Positions 1-8,914 of a stretch of 64,000 nucleotides of DNA are shown in pieces. The position numbers and the translations under genes are program-made. The notes beneath the pieces were generated by a model, which saw nothing but the letters and a program-made list of their open reading frames with translations, had not been told where the DNA came from and did no database searches. Each line of letters begins with the position of its first letter. The first letter of the stretch is position 1. This stretch comes from Pyxidicoccus parkwaysis. Lineage in GTDB: Bacteria; Myxococcota; Myxococcia; Myxococcales; Myxococcaceae. The stretch lies in NCBI RefSeq assembly GCF_017301735.1, contig NZ_CP071090.1:3276001-3340000 (forward strand), written 5' to 3'.

Positions 1-84
1 CTGGGGAATGAGGCATCCCGTCGCGCCCCACGCCACGAGCACCAGCAGCCCCGCCCAGGTCTGTCGCCGCATCGTGCGCTCCAT
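1..84 (-). CDS. N-terminus of a putative lipoprotein (runs off the window)
   Basis: The reverse strand opens with ATG at 84 (second ATG at 72) and stays open to the left edge. The visible part reads as a lipoprotein signal peptide: basic start (MRRQTW), hydrophobic core (AGLLVLVAWG) and a plausible lipobox ending in Cys (GATGC, then LIPQ). It lies 26 bp downstream of the sigma-54 activator stop on the same strand, so it may be the last gene of that operon. Only 24-28 codons are visible, so the function cannot be stated. Confidence 0.55.
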   Translation of the reverse strand, partial: MERTMRRQTWAGLLVLVAWGATGCLIPQ

Positions 85-110
85 CGTCCGTCCAGGCCGC
101 TCGCGAGGCA

Positions 111-2000
111 CTAGAGCAGCTCCTCGCCCTCCTCGGGCGGAAGGGGCCGGCCCGACTTCTCCGCCTCCAGCTTCTCCAGGTGGCGGAAGATGGTGCGCGG
201 GTCCACGCCCAGGTCCTTGGCTGTCTTGGTGCGGTTGCCGTTGTTCCGCGCCAGCACTTCGTTGATGTAACGCTTCTGGAACTCTTCCTTGGCCTGGAGC
301 AGCGGCATGATGGGCTCCAGGTTCTCCGGCTTGAGGTCCAAATCGTCTGGCCCGAGCAGCGGCTTGTCCGCGAGCACCACCGCCTTCTTCAGACGGTTCT
401 CCAGCTCGCGGATGTTGCCGGGCCAGCCGTACTTGCGCATGGACACCGCGGCGGACGGGGTGAAGCCCCGGGCCTTGGAGTTGAACTCGCGCGCGTACTT
501 CTGGAGGAAGAACTTGCCCAGCACCACCACGTCCTCGCCGCGCTCGCGCAGGGGCGGCAGCTTCAGCGTGACGACGTTGAGCCGGTAGTAGAGGTCCTCG
601 CGGAAGGTGTTCTTCTTCACCTCGTCCTCGAGGACCTTGTTGGTGGCGGCCACCACGCGGATGTCCACCGGCTCGCCGCGGTTGTCGCCGACCTTGTAGA
701 CAATCTTCTCCTGGAGCGCGCGCAACAGCTTCACCTGGAGCTGGAGGGGCATCTCGCCAATCTCGTCCAGGAAGAGGGTGCCGCCGATGGCCGCCTGGAA
801 CTTGCCCGCCTTGGTGGCCACCGCGCCGGTGAAGGCGCCCTTCACGTGGCCGAACAGCTCGCTCTCCAGCAGGCTCTCCGGAATGGCGCCGCAGTTGATG
901 GTGATGAAGGGGCCCTTGACGCGCGGCGAGCGGCGGTGGATTTCGCGGGCGATGAGCTCCTTGCCGGTGCCCGTCTCGCCGGTAATCAGCACGGAGATGT
1001 CCGTGGGCGCAATCTTGTCGATGCGCTTGTACACGTCGCGCATGCCCTGACACGCGCCGACGATGTCGCCGTAGCGCTGGTCCTCCAGCTTCCGGCGCAG
1101 CTCGGTGTTGTCCAGCTTGAGGTCGTTCACCAGCATCGCGTTCTGCAGCACCAGCGACGCCTGCGCCGCGAAGATGGTGAGCATGTCCGCGCTCTTCGGC
1201 TCGAAGCGATTCACGAGCCTGTCGTTGCCCACGTAGATGACGCCGAAGAGGTCGCCCTTGTGCATCAGCGGCACGCACATGACGGAGTGCACGCGCAGGT
1301 TGACCACGGACTCGCTGGCCTTGAACTCGGGAGCGTCCACCGCGTCCGCGACGATGAGCGGCTTCTGGTCCTTCACCACCATGGCGATGATGGAGTCCGA
1401 CAGCTTCTCCACCGCGTCCTCGATGTTCTCCCGGGCCACGTTGCGTGCCACCTTCACGCGGGGCTCGCCGCTCTCCATGAGGATGAGGAAGCCCTTGTCG
1501 GCGCGCGTCACCTCGATGGCCTCGTCCATGAGGCTCTCCAGGATGCGGTCCACGTCGTAGAGCCCGAGCAGCCGCTCGCTGAAGGCGGTGAGGCGGCGCA
1601 GCATGACCAGCTCGCGGCCGGGGATGCCGGGCAGCTCCGAGGTGTGCGAGTCCGGGTTGCCGGTGCGGGCCTCCTCGCGCGGGCGGGCGGGGGGCGGCGG
1701 AGGCGGCGCGCGGGGCGCGTCCTCGCGGGCGAAGGTCAGCTCGGTGGCGCCCACGCGGACCACGTCGCCGGTGGACAGGGCGTGCGCGTCGCGCTTCTTG
1801 CCGTTGACCTGGAATGTCGCGCCGAGGCTGCCGACTTCGTAACGGCTGCCGTCGAACGTCACGTGCAGGGCGCTGTCGGGCACGCCCGGGTCCTCGAGCT
1901 GCACGTCGTTGTCCGGGCCCCGGCCGATGCTGGTGATGCGCTTGAGCAGGGAGACGGAGCGGACCTTTCCATCAGGAGAGCGGACGGTGAGGCTGGCCAT
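111..2000 (-). CDS. FHA-GAF-AAA+ sigma-54-dependent transcriptional activator
   Basis: Cytoplasmic enhancer-binding protein of 629 aa that should activate RNA polymerase carrying sigma-54. An N-terminal FHA domain (about residues 22-90, with IGRGPDNDV) would read Thr-phosphorylated partners. A Pro-rich linker and GAF-like domain (about 140-290) follow, then the AAA+ domain with Walker A GETGTGKE (341-348), the sigma-54 contact loop GAFTGA (388-393) and Walker B LFLDEIGE. A Fis-type HTH (NRTKTAKDLGVDPRTIFRHL) ends the protein. It is the fourth gene of a same-strand run with pfkA, a Ser/Thr kinase and a TPR protein, 24 bp after the TPR gene. Inference: the FHA domain lets the upstream kinase address transcription. 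No DNA target is known. Confidence 0.93.
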   Translation of the reverse strand: MASLTVRSPDGKVRSVSLLKRITSIGRGPDNDVQLEDPGVPDSALHVTFDGSRYEVGSLGATFQVNGKKRDAHALSTGDVVRVGATELTFAREDAPRAPPPPPPARPREEARTGNPDSHTSELPGIPGRELVMLRRLTAFSERLLGLYDVDRILESLMDEAIEVTRADKGFLILMESGEPRVKVARNVARENIEDAVEKLSDSIIAMVVKDQKPLIVADAVDAPEFKASESVVNLRVHSVMCVPLMHKGDLFGVIYVGNDRLVNRFEPKSADMLTIFAAQASLVLQNAMLVNDLKLDNTELRRKLEDQRYGDIVGACQGMRDVYKRIDKIAPTDISVLITGETGTGKELIAREIHRRSPRVKGPFITINCGAIPESLLESELFGHVKGAFTGAVATKAGKFQAAIGGTLFLDEIGEMPLQLQVKLLRALQEKIVYKVGDNRGEPVDIRVVAATNKVLEDEVKKNTFREDLYYRLNVVTLKLPPLRERGEDVVVLGKFFLQKYAREFNSKARGFTPSAAVSMRKYGWPGNIRELENRLKKAVVLADKPLLGPDDLDLKPENLEPIMPLLQAKEEFQKRYINEVLARNNGNRTKTAKDLGVDPRTIFRHLEKLEAEKSGRPLPPEEGEELL

Positions 2001-2024
2001 GGGTTCGCGTACCTGGGAGTGGGC

Positions 2025-3032
2025 TCAGAAGAAGAGGGTGAGGCCGGCGCCGAGTCCGCCGGAGGTGGAGTAGAGACTCAAGCGGGGCGGCGGCGCGGGC
2101 GCTTCCACGCGGGGCGGCGAGGTGGGGCTTCGCGGTCCGGACGGCGGGGCTTCGCGGGGCTCCACCGTGGTGCGGATGACCTGGTCCTCGTGGTGGTACA
2201 GCGCGTCCACCACGCCCAGCGCGTAGATGGTGTAGAAGCCCGCGGCCGACGACAGCTTGAGCAACTGCCACGTGTCGCGCTGGCGGCTGCGGCTGGTGGG
2301 GATGTAGCGCACTCGGATGGAGGCCTTGCCGTCCGGGTCGAGCACGTTGTCGAGGTCGATGACCTGCTCCTCGAAGAGCGACTCGTACGCGAAGAAGGAG
2401 ATGATGCTCGTCACCGCGAGCGCGCCCTCGGTGGCGGCGAAGACGATGCCGAGGCTGTTGCGGCCCTGCTGGAACTGGCCCGCGCCGAAGGGGACGAAGT
2501 TGACCAGGAAGTTGCGCTTCTCGACGGTGCGCACGGTGACCTGGCTGGTCAGTTCCTCGGCGCGGCGGCGCTGCACCTCGGCCTCCACGCGCTCGCGCTC
2601 GCGGCGCTCGGCCTCGGTCTTCTCGCGCTCCTGGCGCAGGCGCCGCTCCTGGCGGAGGAACTCCAGCTCGCTGGACATCTCCTCCTTGAGCGCGTCCAGG
2701 AACGCCACGGCGGGAGGCGGGACGACGAACGGGTCCAGGCCGTAGTCCGGGTCCAGGCGGAGCAGGGCGCGCAGGTGGCGCGTGGCGTCCTCGGTGCGGC
2801 CGAGGTTGAAGGCCGCGAGGCCCGCCAGCTTGTGGAGCTCCACGAGCTCGTCCTCGTTGAGGCCGCCCCGGTCGATGCGGGCGCCGGCGCGGTCCAGCAC
2901 CTCGGCGTACTTGCCGTACTCGAAGCTGGCGCGCAGGGCGTCCACCTCCGGGTCTCCGGAGTCCTGGGCGAAGGCGGCCGGAGCCGCCAGGGCCAGCATC
3001 CACAGCAGGAGCAGGAAGCGTCCGCGGCTCAT
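2025..3032 (-). CDS. secreted or periplasmic TPR-like protein with coiled coil and C-terminal membrane segments
   Basis: Protein of 335 aa with a signal peptide (RFLLLLWMLALAAPAAFAQ). TPR-like helical repeats (about 25-100) are followed by a charged Glu/Arg coiled coil (about 115-165), then a stretch with hydrophobic segments (FVPFGAGQFQQGRNSLGIVF, FYTIYALGVVDALY) and a Pro-rich tail ending in GAGLTLFF. The final aromatic Phe is typical of outer-membrane beta proteins, but a barrel is not obvious. Its ATG overlaps the kinase stop by 4 nt (ATGA), so translation is probably coupled to the kinase. Function unknown; the context suggests an envelope partner of the kinase/FHA pathway. Confidence 0.75.
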   Translation of the reverse strand: MSRGRFLLLLWMLALAAPAAFAQDSGDPEVDALRASFEYGKYAEVLDRAGARIDRGGLNEDELVELHKLAGLAAFNLGRTEDATRHLRALLRLDPDYGLDPFVVPPPAVAFLDALKEEMSSELEFLRQERRLRQEREKTEAERRERERVEAEVQRRRAEELTSQVTVRTVEKRNFLVNFVPFGAGQFQQGRNSLGIVFAATEGALAVTSIISFFAYESLFEEQVIDLDNVLDPDGKASIRVRYIPTSRSRQRDTWQLLKLSSAAGFYTIYALGVVDALYHHEDQVIRTTVEPREAPPSGPRSPTSPPRVEAPAPPPRLSLYSTSGGLGAGLTLFF

Positions 3033-5143
3033 TCGGGGCGGAGGCTCCCTTTCAGGGTGAAGGGCACGCCGGGCCGCAGGTGCACGACGCGGCGCTCCGT
3101 CACGTAGCCGGGGCGGGAGATCTCCACACCGACGGTGAGCTGGTAGCCGGCGGGGCCGCGCGGCGAGCGGACGATGAACGGCTTCTGGAGGCTCTCCGCC
3201 GCGGTGCGCTGCTCGTCGCCCACGCGCACGAGGGCGTCAGCGGGCTCGAACTCGAGGGAGAGCGGCGTGGGCTTGGGCTGGGCACGCAGGGGGAAGCGGT
3301 TCTTTTCGGGCTCGGTCGCGCTTACTTCGATGGTGTCCTTCACGTCCTCGCAGTAGTCGCAGGAGATGGTGACGGTGTGGCGGCCCGGTGTCACCTCCAG
3401 GTCGTGCTGCGCCAGCGACAGGGCGCTCGGAGGGCCGTCGTCGACGCGAATGGTGCCGTAGGGCCGCACGAGGATGGACATGGGCACCTTGCGCACCAAC
3501 GCCTTGCGAGCCGCTTCGTCGGCGGCGGCGCGCTCCGCGACACCGGGCCGCGTGGCGCTGGCGCGCGACGTGCCGCCCGAGACGGGCGAGGACTCGTCGC
3601 GCGAGGTGAGGCCACCCGGAGGCGCCGTATGGCCGGTGCGCGGCGGGGTGGTGGAGCCAGGCGCGTCGTTCGGGGTGGCCGGCGGCTGCGCCATGGCGGG
3701 CGGGCGCGGCGTCACGGTGGAGCCGGTGCCCGAGGTGCCCGGCTGCGAGCTTCCACCCGCGGTCACGCCAGAGGTGCCCGGCTGCGCAACCTCGTCCGTC
3801 GCCGTGCCCTGCGCGGACCCGTTGCTCCCAGCGCCCTGCTGCGCGCCGCCGGTGCCACTTCCCACGGTGCCCTGCTGCGTGGACGGCCCCTGCCCGGAGA
3901 CGCCCGGCTGCACGAGCGCGCTGGTCCCGCCCGTCGTCGTGCCGGTACCTGGCGCGCCCGTCGTGCCCGGCCCCGTCGTGTCATGTCCGGCGTTGGCTTG
4001 ATGCATCTTCCAGCCACCCAGCCCGAGCAGGCCCAGGGTGGCCAGGCCGATGCCCGCGCGCACGCCCCGGCGGCGCCACGTCTTGATGCGCTGGGCGCGT
4101 TGCAGGCCCTTGAGCATCGCGAGCGCGCGCGCATTCGTCGCGTCCAGCGCGAGCACCTGGTTGAGGCTCGCCAGCGCGCGCGGCGTGCGCTTCTCCGCGA
4201 GCAGCCGCTCACTGCGCTCCAGCAGCGACGCCACGATGCGCTGCCGCGCCAGCTTCCGGTACGAGGCCGGGTCCGCGAAGAAGGACACCAGCTCCTCGCC
4301 CACGCGCGCGAAGCCCAGCCCGGCGAGGTAGTCCGCGAGCGCGTCCCGCAGCTTCGCCGCGTCCGGGTAGCGCCGCGTCGGCTCGCGCTGGAGACACGTG
4401 GCGCAGATCTCCGCCAGTTCGTCGGACAGCGTGGGCACGCGGCGGCGAGGGTCCTCGTAGTCACCGTCGAGGATGCGCTTGAGCGTGGCCGTCGTGTTCG
4501 CCGCGCTGAAGGGCAGGCGGCCCGTCATCGCCGCGTAGAACATGATGCCCACGCTGAAGACGTCCGCCTCGGGGCCGGCCTCCAGGCCCTCGATGATTTC
4601 GGGCGCCATGTGGGCCGGCGAGCCCACCAGCGTGCCCGTCACCGTCATCCGCTCCTCGATGTCGAGCAGCTTCGCGATGCCGAAGTCCATGAGCTTGAGG
4701 ACGCCGTCCTCGCGCACCATGACGTTCTCCGGCTTGAGGTCGCGGTGGATGACGCCGGCCTCGTGCGCATGCGCGAGCGCCGCCGCCAATTCGTGGATGA
4801 CCATGGCCGCCAACTCCGGCGGGTCCATGGGGCCTTCATCCAGGAACGACTTCAGCGTCTGGCCGCGGATGTACTCGGTGACGATGAACGCGTCCTGCGC
4901 TTCCGCGGAGGAGAAGTCGAACACCTCGAGGATGTTGGGGTGGTGCAACTTGGCCACCGCGCGGGCCTCGCGCGCGAGCCGCTTGCGTGACTCGTCCTTG
5001 CCGGCCAGGTGCGGGTGCAGCACCTTCACCGCGACCTCGCGGTCCAGGGCCGTGTCGAGCCCCTTGTACACGACGCTCATGCCCCCCGAGCCGAGCTGCT
5101 CGAGGATGCGATAGCGACCGATATGGCGGCCGACGAGCGTCAT
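3029..5143 (-). CDS. pkn4: Pkn4-like membrane Ser/Thr protein kinase
   Basis: Hanks-type kinase of 704 aa: Gly-rich loop LGSGGMSVVYKG, catalytic Lys40 (VAVK), catalytic loop HRDLKPEN (133-140), DFG (153-155) and activation segment with GSPAHMAPE. A helical region leads to one membrane segment (about 363-378, GIGLATLGLLGLGGW). A long Gly/Thr/Ser/Gln/Pro-rich linker follows (about 385-560), then a beta-rich C-terminal part (PEGA-like by composition). It starts 21 bp after the 6-phosphofructokinase stop. In M. xanthus, Pkn4 is encoded just downstream of pfk and phosphorylates and activates PFK at Thr226; that neighbourhood is the main reason for the name. The last four bases overlap the TPR gene. 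The symbol rests on synteny and on the conserved target site. Confidence 0.87.
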   Translation of the reverse strand: MTLVGRHIGRYRILEQLGSGGMSVVYKGLDTALDREVAVKVLHPHLAGKDESRKRLAREARAVAKLHHPNILEVFDFSSAEAQDAFIVTEYIRGQTLKSFLDEGPMDPPELAAMVIHELAAALAHAHEAGVIHRDLKPENVMVREDGVLKLMDFGIAKLLDIEERMTVTGTLVGSPAHMAPEIIEGLEAGPEADVFSVGIMFYAAMTGRLPFSAANTTATLKRILDGDYEDPRRRVPTLSDELAEICATCLQREPTRRYPDAAKLRDALADYLAGLGFARVGEELVSFFADPASYRKLARQRIVASLLERSERLLAEKRTPRALASLNQVLALDATNARALAMLKGLQRAQRIKTWRRRGVRAGIGLATLGLLGLGGWKMHQANAGHDTTGPGTTGAPGTGTTTGGTSALVQPGVSGQGPSTQQGTVGSGTGGAQQGAGSNGSAQGTATDEVAQPGTSGVTAGGSSQPGTSGTGSTVTPRPPAMAQPPATPNDAPGSTTPPRTGHTAPPGGLTSRDESSPVSGGTSRASATRPGVAERAAADEAARKALVRKVPMSILVRPYGTIRVDDGPPSALSLAQHDLEVTPGRHTVTISCDYCEDVKDTIEVSATEPEKNRFPLRAQPKPTPLSLEFEPADALVRVGDEQRTAAESLQKPFIVRSPRGPAGYQLTVGVEISRPGYVTERRVVHLRPGVPFTLKGSLRPE

Positions 5144-5164
5144 GGCGTACGGCAGTCCTCCCCC

Positions 5165-6262
5165 TCAGTCCCCGAAGCTGATGCCCATGCTCTTCGCGAA
5201 ACGCACCAGCTCTCCGGATGGGTCCACCCGGCGCTCCTTGCGCGACTCACTCAACGGTACCGCGACAATCTCCCCGGCGCGCAGTGCCACCATATGGTTC
5301 CACTGGCCGTCCCGCACGAGATCCAACACCTTGCACCCGTAGCGCGTGGCGAGCACCCGGTCCGCGGCGCTCGGGCTGCCGCCGCGCTGCAGGTGGCCCA
5401 GCACCGTGACGCGAATCTCCGCCTCCACGTGCTTCGCCAGCAGGTCCGCGCACACCTTGCCGGAGCCGCCCAGCCGCACCACGCCGCGTCCGGGCACGTC
5501 CTCGGCCTTCTCCAGCACGGCCAGCGCGCCGCCCTCGGGGTAGGCGCCCTCGGAGATGGCGATGATGGAGAAGCTGCGGCGGCGCGTGGCGCGGCGGCGA
5601 ATCTTCTCCACGATGGAGTCCACCCGGTAGGGAATCTCCGGGATGAGGATGACGTCCGCGCCGCCGGCGATGCCGCTGTCCAGCGTGAGGAAGCCGGCGT
5701 GGCGGCCCATGATCTCCACCACCATGACGCGGTCATGCGCCTCGGCCGTGGAGTGCAGCCGGTCCAGCGCTTCCGTCACGATGAGGCGCGCGGTGTCGAA
5801 GCCGAACGTCTGGTCCGTGCCGGACAGGTCGTTGTCGATGGTCTTCGGGCAACCCACGACGTTGAGACCCTTGGCGGCCAATCTGTGGCCAATCGAAAGC
5901 GTGCCGTCTCCACCCACCGCCACGAGCCCGTCCAGCTTGAGCTCCTCGCACCGGCGGAGCACCTCATCGGACACGTCCTTCTCCACCCAGTGTCCGTTGT
6001 CATGGAAGGCGTAGGCGAAGGGGTTGGCCTTGTTGGAGGTGCCGAGGATGGTGCCGCCCTTGGGGAGGATGCCGCGCGTGTCCTCCTCGGTGAGCGGGTG
6101 GGTGAGCCCCGGCTCGACCAGGCCCATGTAGCCGTTCTCGATGCCGACGAACTCATGGCCGAACTCGTGCGTGCCCCGCTTCACGAGGCCGCGAATGAGC
6201 GCGTTGAGCCCGGGACAGTCGCCACCGCCGGTGAGGACTCCGAGTCGCAGGGAACGGGACAT
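5165..6262 (-). CDS. pfkA: 6-phosphofructokinase, Pkn4-regulated type
   Basis: Glycolytic enzyme converting fructose 6-phosphate to fructose 1,6-bisphosphate, 365 aa and full length. Phosphoryl-donor loop GGDG (117-120), PKTIDND with Lys140 and catalytic Asp, MGRHAG substrate loop, and a late GHLQRGG motif. Family knowledge: Gly at the first diagnostic site indicates ATP use, while Lys at the second is the actinobacterial/mixed subtype rather than the classical Gly/Gly enzyme. Residue 226 is Thr inside the basic stretch IRRRATRRRS, matching in number the Thr226 reported as the Pkn4 site in M. xanthus. First gene of the pfkA-pkn4-TPR-activator run. Confidence 0.95.
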   Translation of the reverse strand: MSRSLRLGVLTGGGDCPGLNALIRGLVKRGTHEFGHEFVGIENGYMGLVEPGLTHPLTEEDTRGILPKGGTILGTSNKANPFAYAFHDNGHWVEKDVSDEVLRRCEELKLDGLVAVGGDGTLSIGHRLAAKGLNVVGCPKTIDNDLSGTDQTFGFDTARLIVTEALDRLHSTAEAHDRVMVVEIMGRHAGFLTLDSGIAGGADVILIPEIPYRVDSIVEKIRRRATRRRSFSIIAISEGAYPEGGALAVLEKAEDVPGRGVVRLGGSGKVCADLLAKHVEAEIRVTVLGHLQRGGSPSAADRVLATRYGCKVLDLVRDGQWNHMVALRAGEIVAVPLSESRKERRVDPSGELVRFAKSMGISFGD

Positions 6263-6402
6263 ACAGGTCGGACGCGGGTGTCAGAGGGAAGGGGTGACAC
6301 CATGACAGCGACGTCGGACCTGATTCTAGGGGTGCCCTCTGGGGGGTGCAACGCGCGAATCACCCGGTACGGCGGATTTCCGAGTGAAGACGGGGCCTTC
6401 CG

Positions 6403-6885
6403 TCAATCGCGCTTCAACCGGCGCCGCGAGGCCACCCGGTCCAACAGGGCCTGGAGACGGGGTTCCGCCGCCTTGGGCAGCGCCTTGTCTGTGGGCGACT
6501 GTAGGGGCATTTCGCGCGCGAGGCCGTAGAGCTCGATCAGCCGCTCCTTGAGCAGCTCGCTGTCCGGGCGCTCTTGAAGTGCGCGGCGGTAGGCGGCTGC
6601 GGCTCCCACGTAGTCCCCGAGGGCGAAGAGGCGCTCGCCCTCCTGCGCGGGAGAGGAAGGGGCCAGCGGAAGGGATGCCTCCTCGGGAGGGCGCGAGGCC
6701 TGGAGGACCTGGAGCTCGGCGGGCTGGAGCGAGTCGCGCAGGTTGGTGAGCTTGAGGGCGAGCGCCGCGTCGTCTGGGAAGGCCTGGACGAGCGACTCGT
6801 AGAGGTGGAGCGCTTCGGCGAGCTCGCCCCGGCGCAGGGCGCGATCCGCGCGTGCCTCCATGTCGGCCCGGGCTCCAGGGGTCAT
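6403..6885 (-). CDS. small TPR-domain protein
   Basis: Protein of 160 aa with no signal peptide, so probably cytoplasmic. Two helical-pair repeats are visible: RALRRGELAEALHLYESLV near residue 15 and RLFALGDYVGAAAAYRRAL near 84. They are joined by a Pro-rich linker, and the tail is basic (ASRRRLKRD). This is a protein-interaction scaffold by fold; the partner is unknown. No clear ribosome-binding site precedes the ATG at 6885, so an internal ATG at 6861 is possible. It lies 140 bp upstream of pfkA on the same strand and might belong to that transcript. Confidence 0.7.
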   Translation of the reverse strand: MTPGARADMEARADRALRRGELAEALHLYESLVQAFPDDAALALKLTNLRDSLQPAELQVLQASRPPEEASLPLAPSSPAQEGERLFALGDYVGAAAAYRRALQERPDSELLKERLIELYGLAREMPLQSPTDKALPKAAEPRLQALLDRVASRRRLKRD

Positions 6886-7003
6886 CGGGTCGGGGAGGTT
6901 ACCCGCGTCGTCGGGGGGATGTCACAACGAAGCGAGGGCGCGTCGCACGCCTGGACGCGCCCCGGGACGGCCGGGTGCAAGCCGCCCCGGGGGATGCACG
7001 AGC

Positions 7004-7549
7004 TCAGTTCATCGGAGTGAAGTAGCAGTAGTCCGCCGCGTACGGGCAGTCCTCCGGGCAGACAGAGGGGTTCTCGTTGCAGCAGACGTGGTCGCCGCAG
7101 GTGTTGCTGCCGCAGTCCTCCGGGCAGCTATAGGCCTCGGAGTTCACATCGCAGAGGTGGTCGCCGCACTCGGGAACGCAGATGAGGCTGGGCGTGAAGC
7201 GCGGGCGCTCCAACTCACCGGAGATTCGCTCCGGGGCCGGGCCCGTGAGCGACATCGGGGTGAAGTAGCAGTAGTCCGCGGCGTACGGGCAGTCCTCGGG
7301 ACAGAGGGACGGCGTCTCGTTGCAGCAGACGTGGTCTCCGCACGTGGCGCTGCCGCAGTCCTGCGGACAGCTATAGGCCTCGTTGTTGACGTCGCAGTAG
7401 TGGTCGCCGCAGACGGAGTAGCAATAGACATTGGCGTCGCGGGTCGGCCTCGGCTCGCCGGGGCTCTCGTCGCTCGTCGGCGTGCCGCCACATGCCAGGA
7501 GGATGAGGCCCGCGGCCAGGGCGAGAAGTCGGGTGGGGGACAGGTTCAT
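7004..7549 (-). CDS. Cys-rich lipoprotein with two near-identical tandem units
   Basis: The ATG at 7549 is chosen because AAGGAG sits about 7 nt upstream and a lipoprotein signal follows (LLALAAGLILLAC). The mature part of this 181-aa protein holds two copies of a roughly 55-residue unit. Each unit has two sub-repeats of the type CGDHxCDVNxEAYSCPxDC and CGDHVCCNExPSxCPEDC, and closes with YAADYCYFTPM. The Cys spacing resembles the disulfide repeats common in myxobacterial surface proteins. Expected location is the outer membrane or cell surface, disulfide-stabilised. No enzymatic motif is seen. The second unit ends at the stop codon, as if made by a clean duplication. Confidence 0.8.
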   Translation of the reverse strand: MNLSPTRLLALAAGLILLACGGTPTSDESPGEPRPTRDANVYCYSVCGDHYCDVNNEAYSCPQDCGSATCGDHVCCNETPSLCPEDCPYAADYCYFTPMSLTGPAPERISGELERPRFTPSLICVPECGDHLCDVNSEAYSCPEDCGSNTCGDHVCCNENPSVCPEDCPYAADYCYFTPMN

Positions 7550-7668
7550 CGCAACGCTCCTTGTGGCTTCGTGCTCGAAGCGGGGAGACTCACGAATAAC
7601 ACGAGTAACTGTTGTTACGTGTATTGCACGGTTGGGAGCCGGGGTCGGCACGAGGCTCGCGCGGGCCT

Positions 7669-8346
7669 ATGCTTGGAGGCGTGGACTCCTCCTTCCTGGC
7701 CGTGTTCGGACTCGTGGCGCTGACGGGCGCGCTCGGCTCCGAGCTGCGCCGGGACGGCTACCAGTTCCGTCCGCCGGAGGGCTTCCACATGGTGCGCTGG
7801 GAGCAGTACTCCGGCTCGCGCGTGGGGGCGGTGTCGCTGGAGGCGGATGCACCGCGTGCGTTGTCCGCCGCGCTGACGGACGGCGAGAGCCCGGACGCGG
7901 CGACGCTGATGGTGTCCGTGGTGGAGCGGGGCTTCACCGCGAGCCCGTCCTCACGCGACGAGTTCGCGGCGGCGGTGATGCAACACTTCCAGCGGGACTT
8001 GGGCCTCACGCTGTCACCCGAGCGCGTGGAGCGACTGGGCGGTGCGGTGCCGCGCGTGGAGGTGCTGGGCACGCTGCGCGAGGCGGGGCAGGTGCGCACG
8101 GTGCTGGTGGCGGGGCTCGCGTCGGAGGGGCGGCACGCGGTGGTGGCGGTGAGCGCGCCCGCCGTGCGGTGGGAGGAACTGGAGCCGCGCGTGCGCGCCT
8201 CGCTGGAGACCTTCCGCCTGGAGCCGACGACGGCGGCGGGGCCCGTGCCGCGCAGGTTGATGGGAGCGCTCGCGGGGGCCCTGGCCGGAGCGCTCGTGGC
8301 TTCCTACACGGCCTGGCGCAGACGACGTGTGCGCCAGGGCACGTGA
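7669..8346 (+). CDS. hypothetical membrane-anchored protein
   Basis: Protein of 225 aa from ATG 7669; a TTG at 7612 would extend it without adding recognisable sequence. A hydrophobic N-terminal segment (SSFLAVFGLVALTGALG) is followed by a mixed alpha/beta domain (YQFRPPEGFHMVRWEQYSGS; later SPERVERLGGAVPRVEVLG) and a C-terminal membrane helix (LMGALAGALAGALVASYTAW) ending in Arg residues. The middle resembles small periplasmic domains that handle a stress-induced lipid or protein, but I do not recognise the family. It is divergent from the Cys-rich lipoprotein gene, with 119 bp between their starts. Confidence 0.65.
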   Translation: MLGGVDSSFLAVFGLVALTGALGSELRRDGYQFRPPEGFHMVRWEQYSGSRVGAVSLEADAPRALSAALTDGESPDAATLMVSVVERGFTASPSSRDEFAAAVMQHFQRDLGLTLSPERVERLGGAVPRVEVLGTLREAGQVRTVLVAGLASEGRHAVVAVSAPAVRWEELEPRVRASLETFRLEPTTAAGPVPRRLMGALAGALAGALVASYTAWRRRRVRQGT

Positions 8347-8359
8347 GCGGTGAGCGGCC

Positions 8360-8914
8360 TCACCCCGTGAACGAGAAGCGGTACAGGCACTCCGTGTCGC
8401 CCTTGGAGAAGCCCTTGAAGCGCTCCCACTTCACGTTCTTCGCGCCGAGCGCCTCCAGCCCGCCCTTCATGAAGCCCATGGTGATGTACTCGAAGTAGGC
8501 ATGCGGCGTGGGCACGCCGGTGATGCGCAGCTCCGCGAAGCCCTCTCCGGTCTCCACCTGCGCGGTGCCCGCGCTGAAGTAGGCCTTCCACACGCCGGGG
8601 AAGAACTGGAGGAAGCGGCGGTAGTCCGCGTGGGCGAACATCGCCTTGAGCTGGCCCTTCTTGAGCGCCTGCCCCGCCGCGACCTCGCCGAAGCCCCAGT
8701 AGGCCATCGGGTCGTTCTTGTAGAAGCGCGCGAGCAGCGCCTCCGAGAAGCGCAGGTACGCGTCCCCCGGAATCCACGTCACGGGCATCACCGGCTTCGT
8801 GAAGACGGGCTCCTTCTTCGCGTACTCCGTGAGGAAGGAACGCCACGCCTCCGCGCCGAAGTCGGCCACCACGGAATCCTGTCTCGCCAGGAACGCCGTG
8901 CCCTTGATCTCCAT
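8360..8914 (-). CDS. hypothetical protein, possible V4R/HNOB-like ligand-binding fold
   Basis: Soluble protein of 184 aa. The start is ATG 8914, with AGGAG about 12 nt upstream. The C-terminal half (FAELRITGVPTPHAYFEYI, MGFMKGGLEALGAKNVKWE, then CLYRFSF) has the pattern of myxobacterial paralogous ~200-aa proteins and of V4R/haem-NO-binding-type sensor domains: a strand, a helix with a glycine-rich turn, and a final strand. No signal peptide or membrane helix is present. It is convergent with the preceding gene, leaving 13 bp. The family assignment is tentative. Confidence 0.6.
   Translation of the reverse strand: MEIKGTAFLARQDSVVADFGAEAWRSFLTEYAKKEPVFTKPVMPVTWIPGDAYLRFSEALLARFYKNDPMAYWGFGEVAAGQALKKGQLKAMFAHADYRRFLQFFPGVWKAYFSAGTAQVETGEGFAELRITGVPTPHAYFEYITMGFMKGGLEALGAKNVKWERFKGFSKGDTECLYRFSFTG

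Noticed and set aside
180..3107. 975-aa + strand open frame opposite the regulator and TPR genes
   Set aside because: Low-complexity Arg/Leu/His-rich translation of the antisense strand; it lies opposite well-supported genes on the minus strand.
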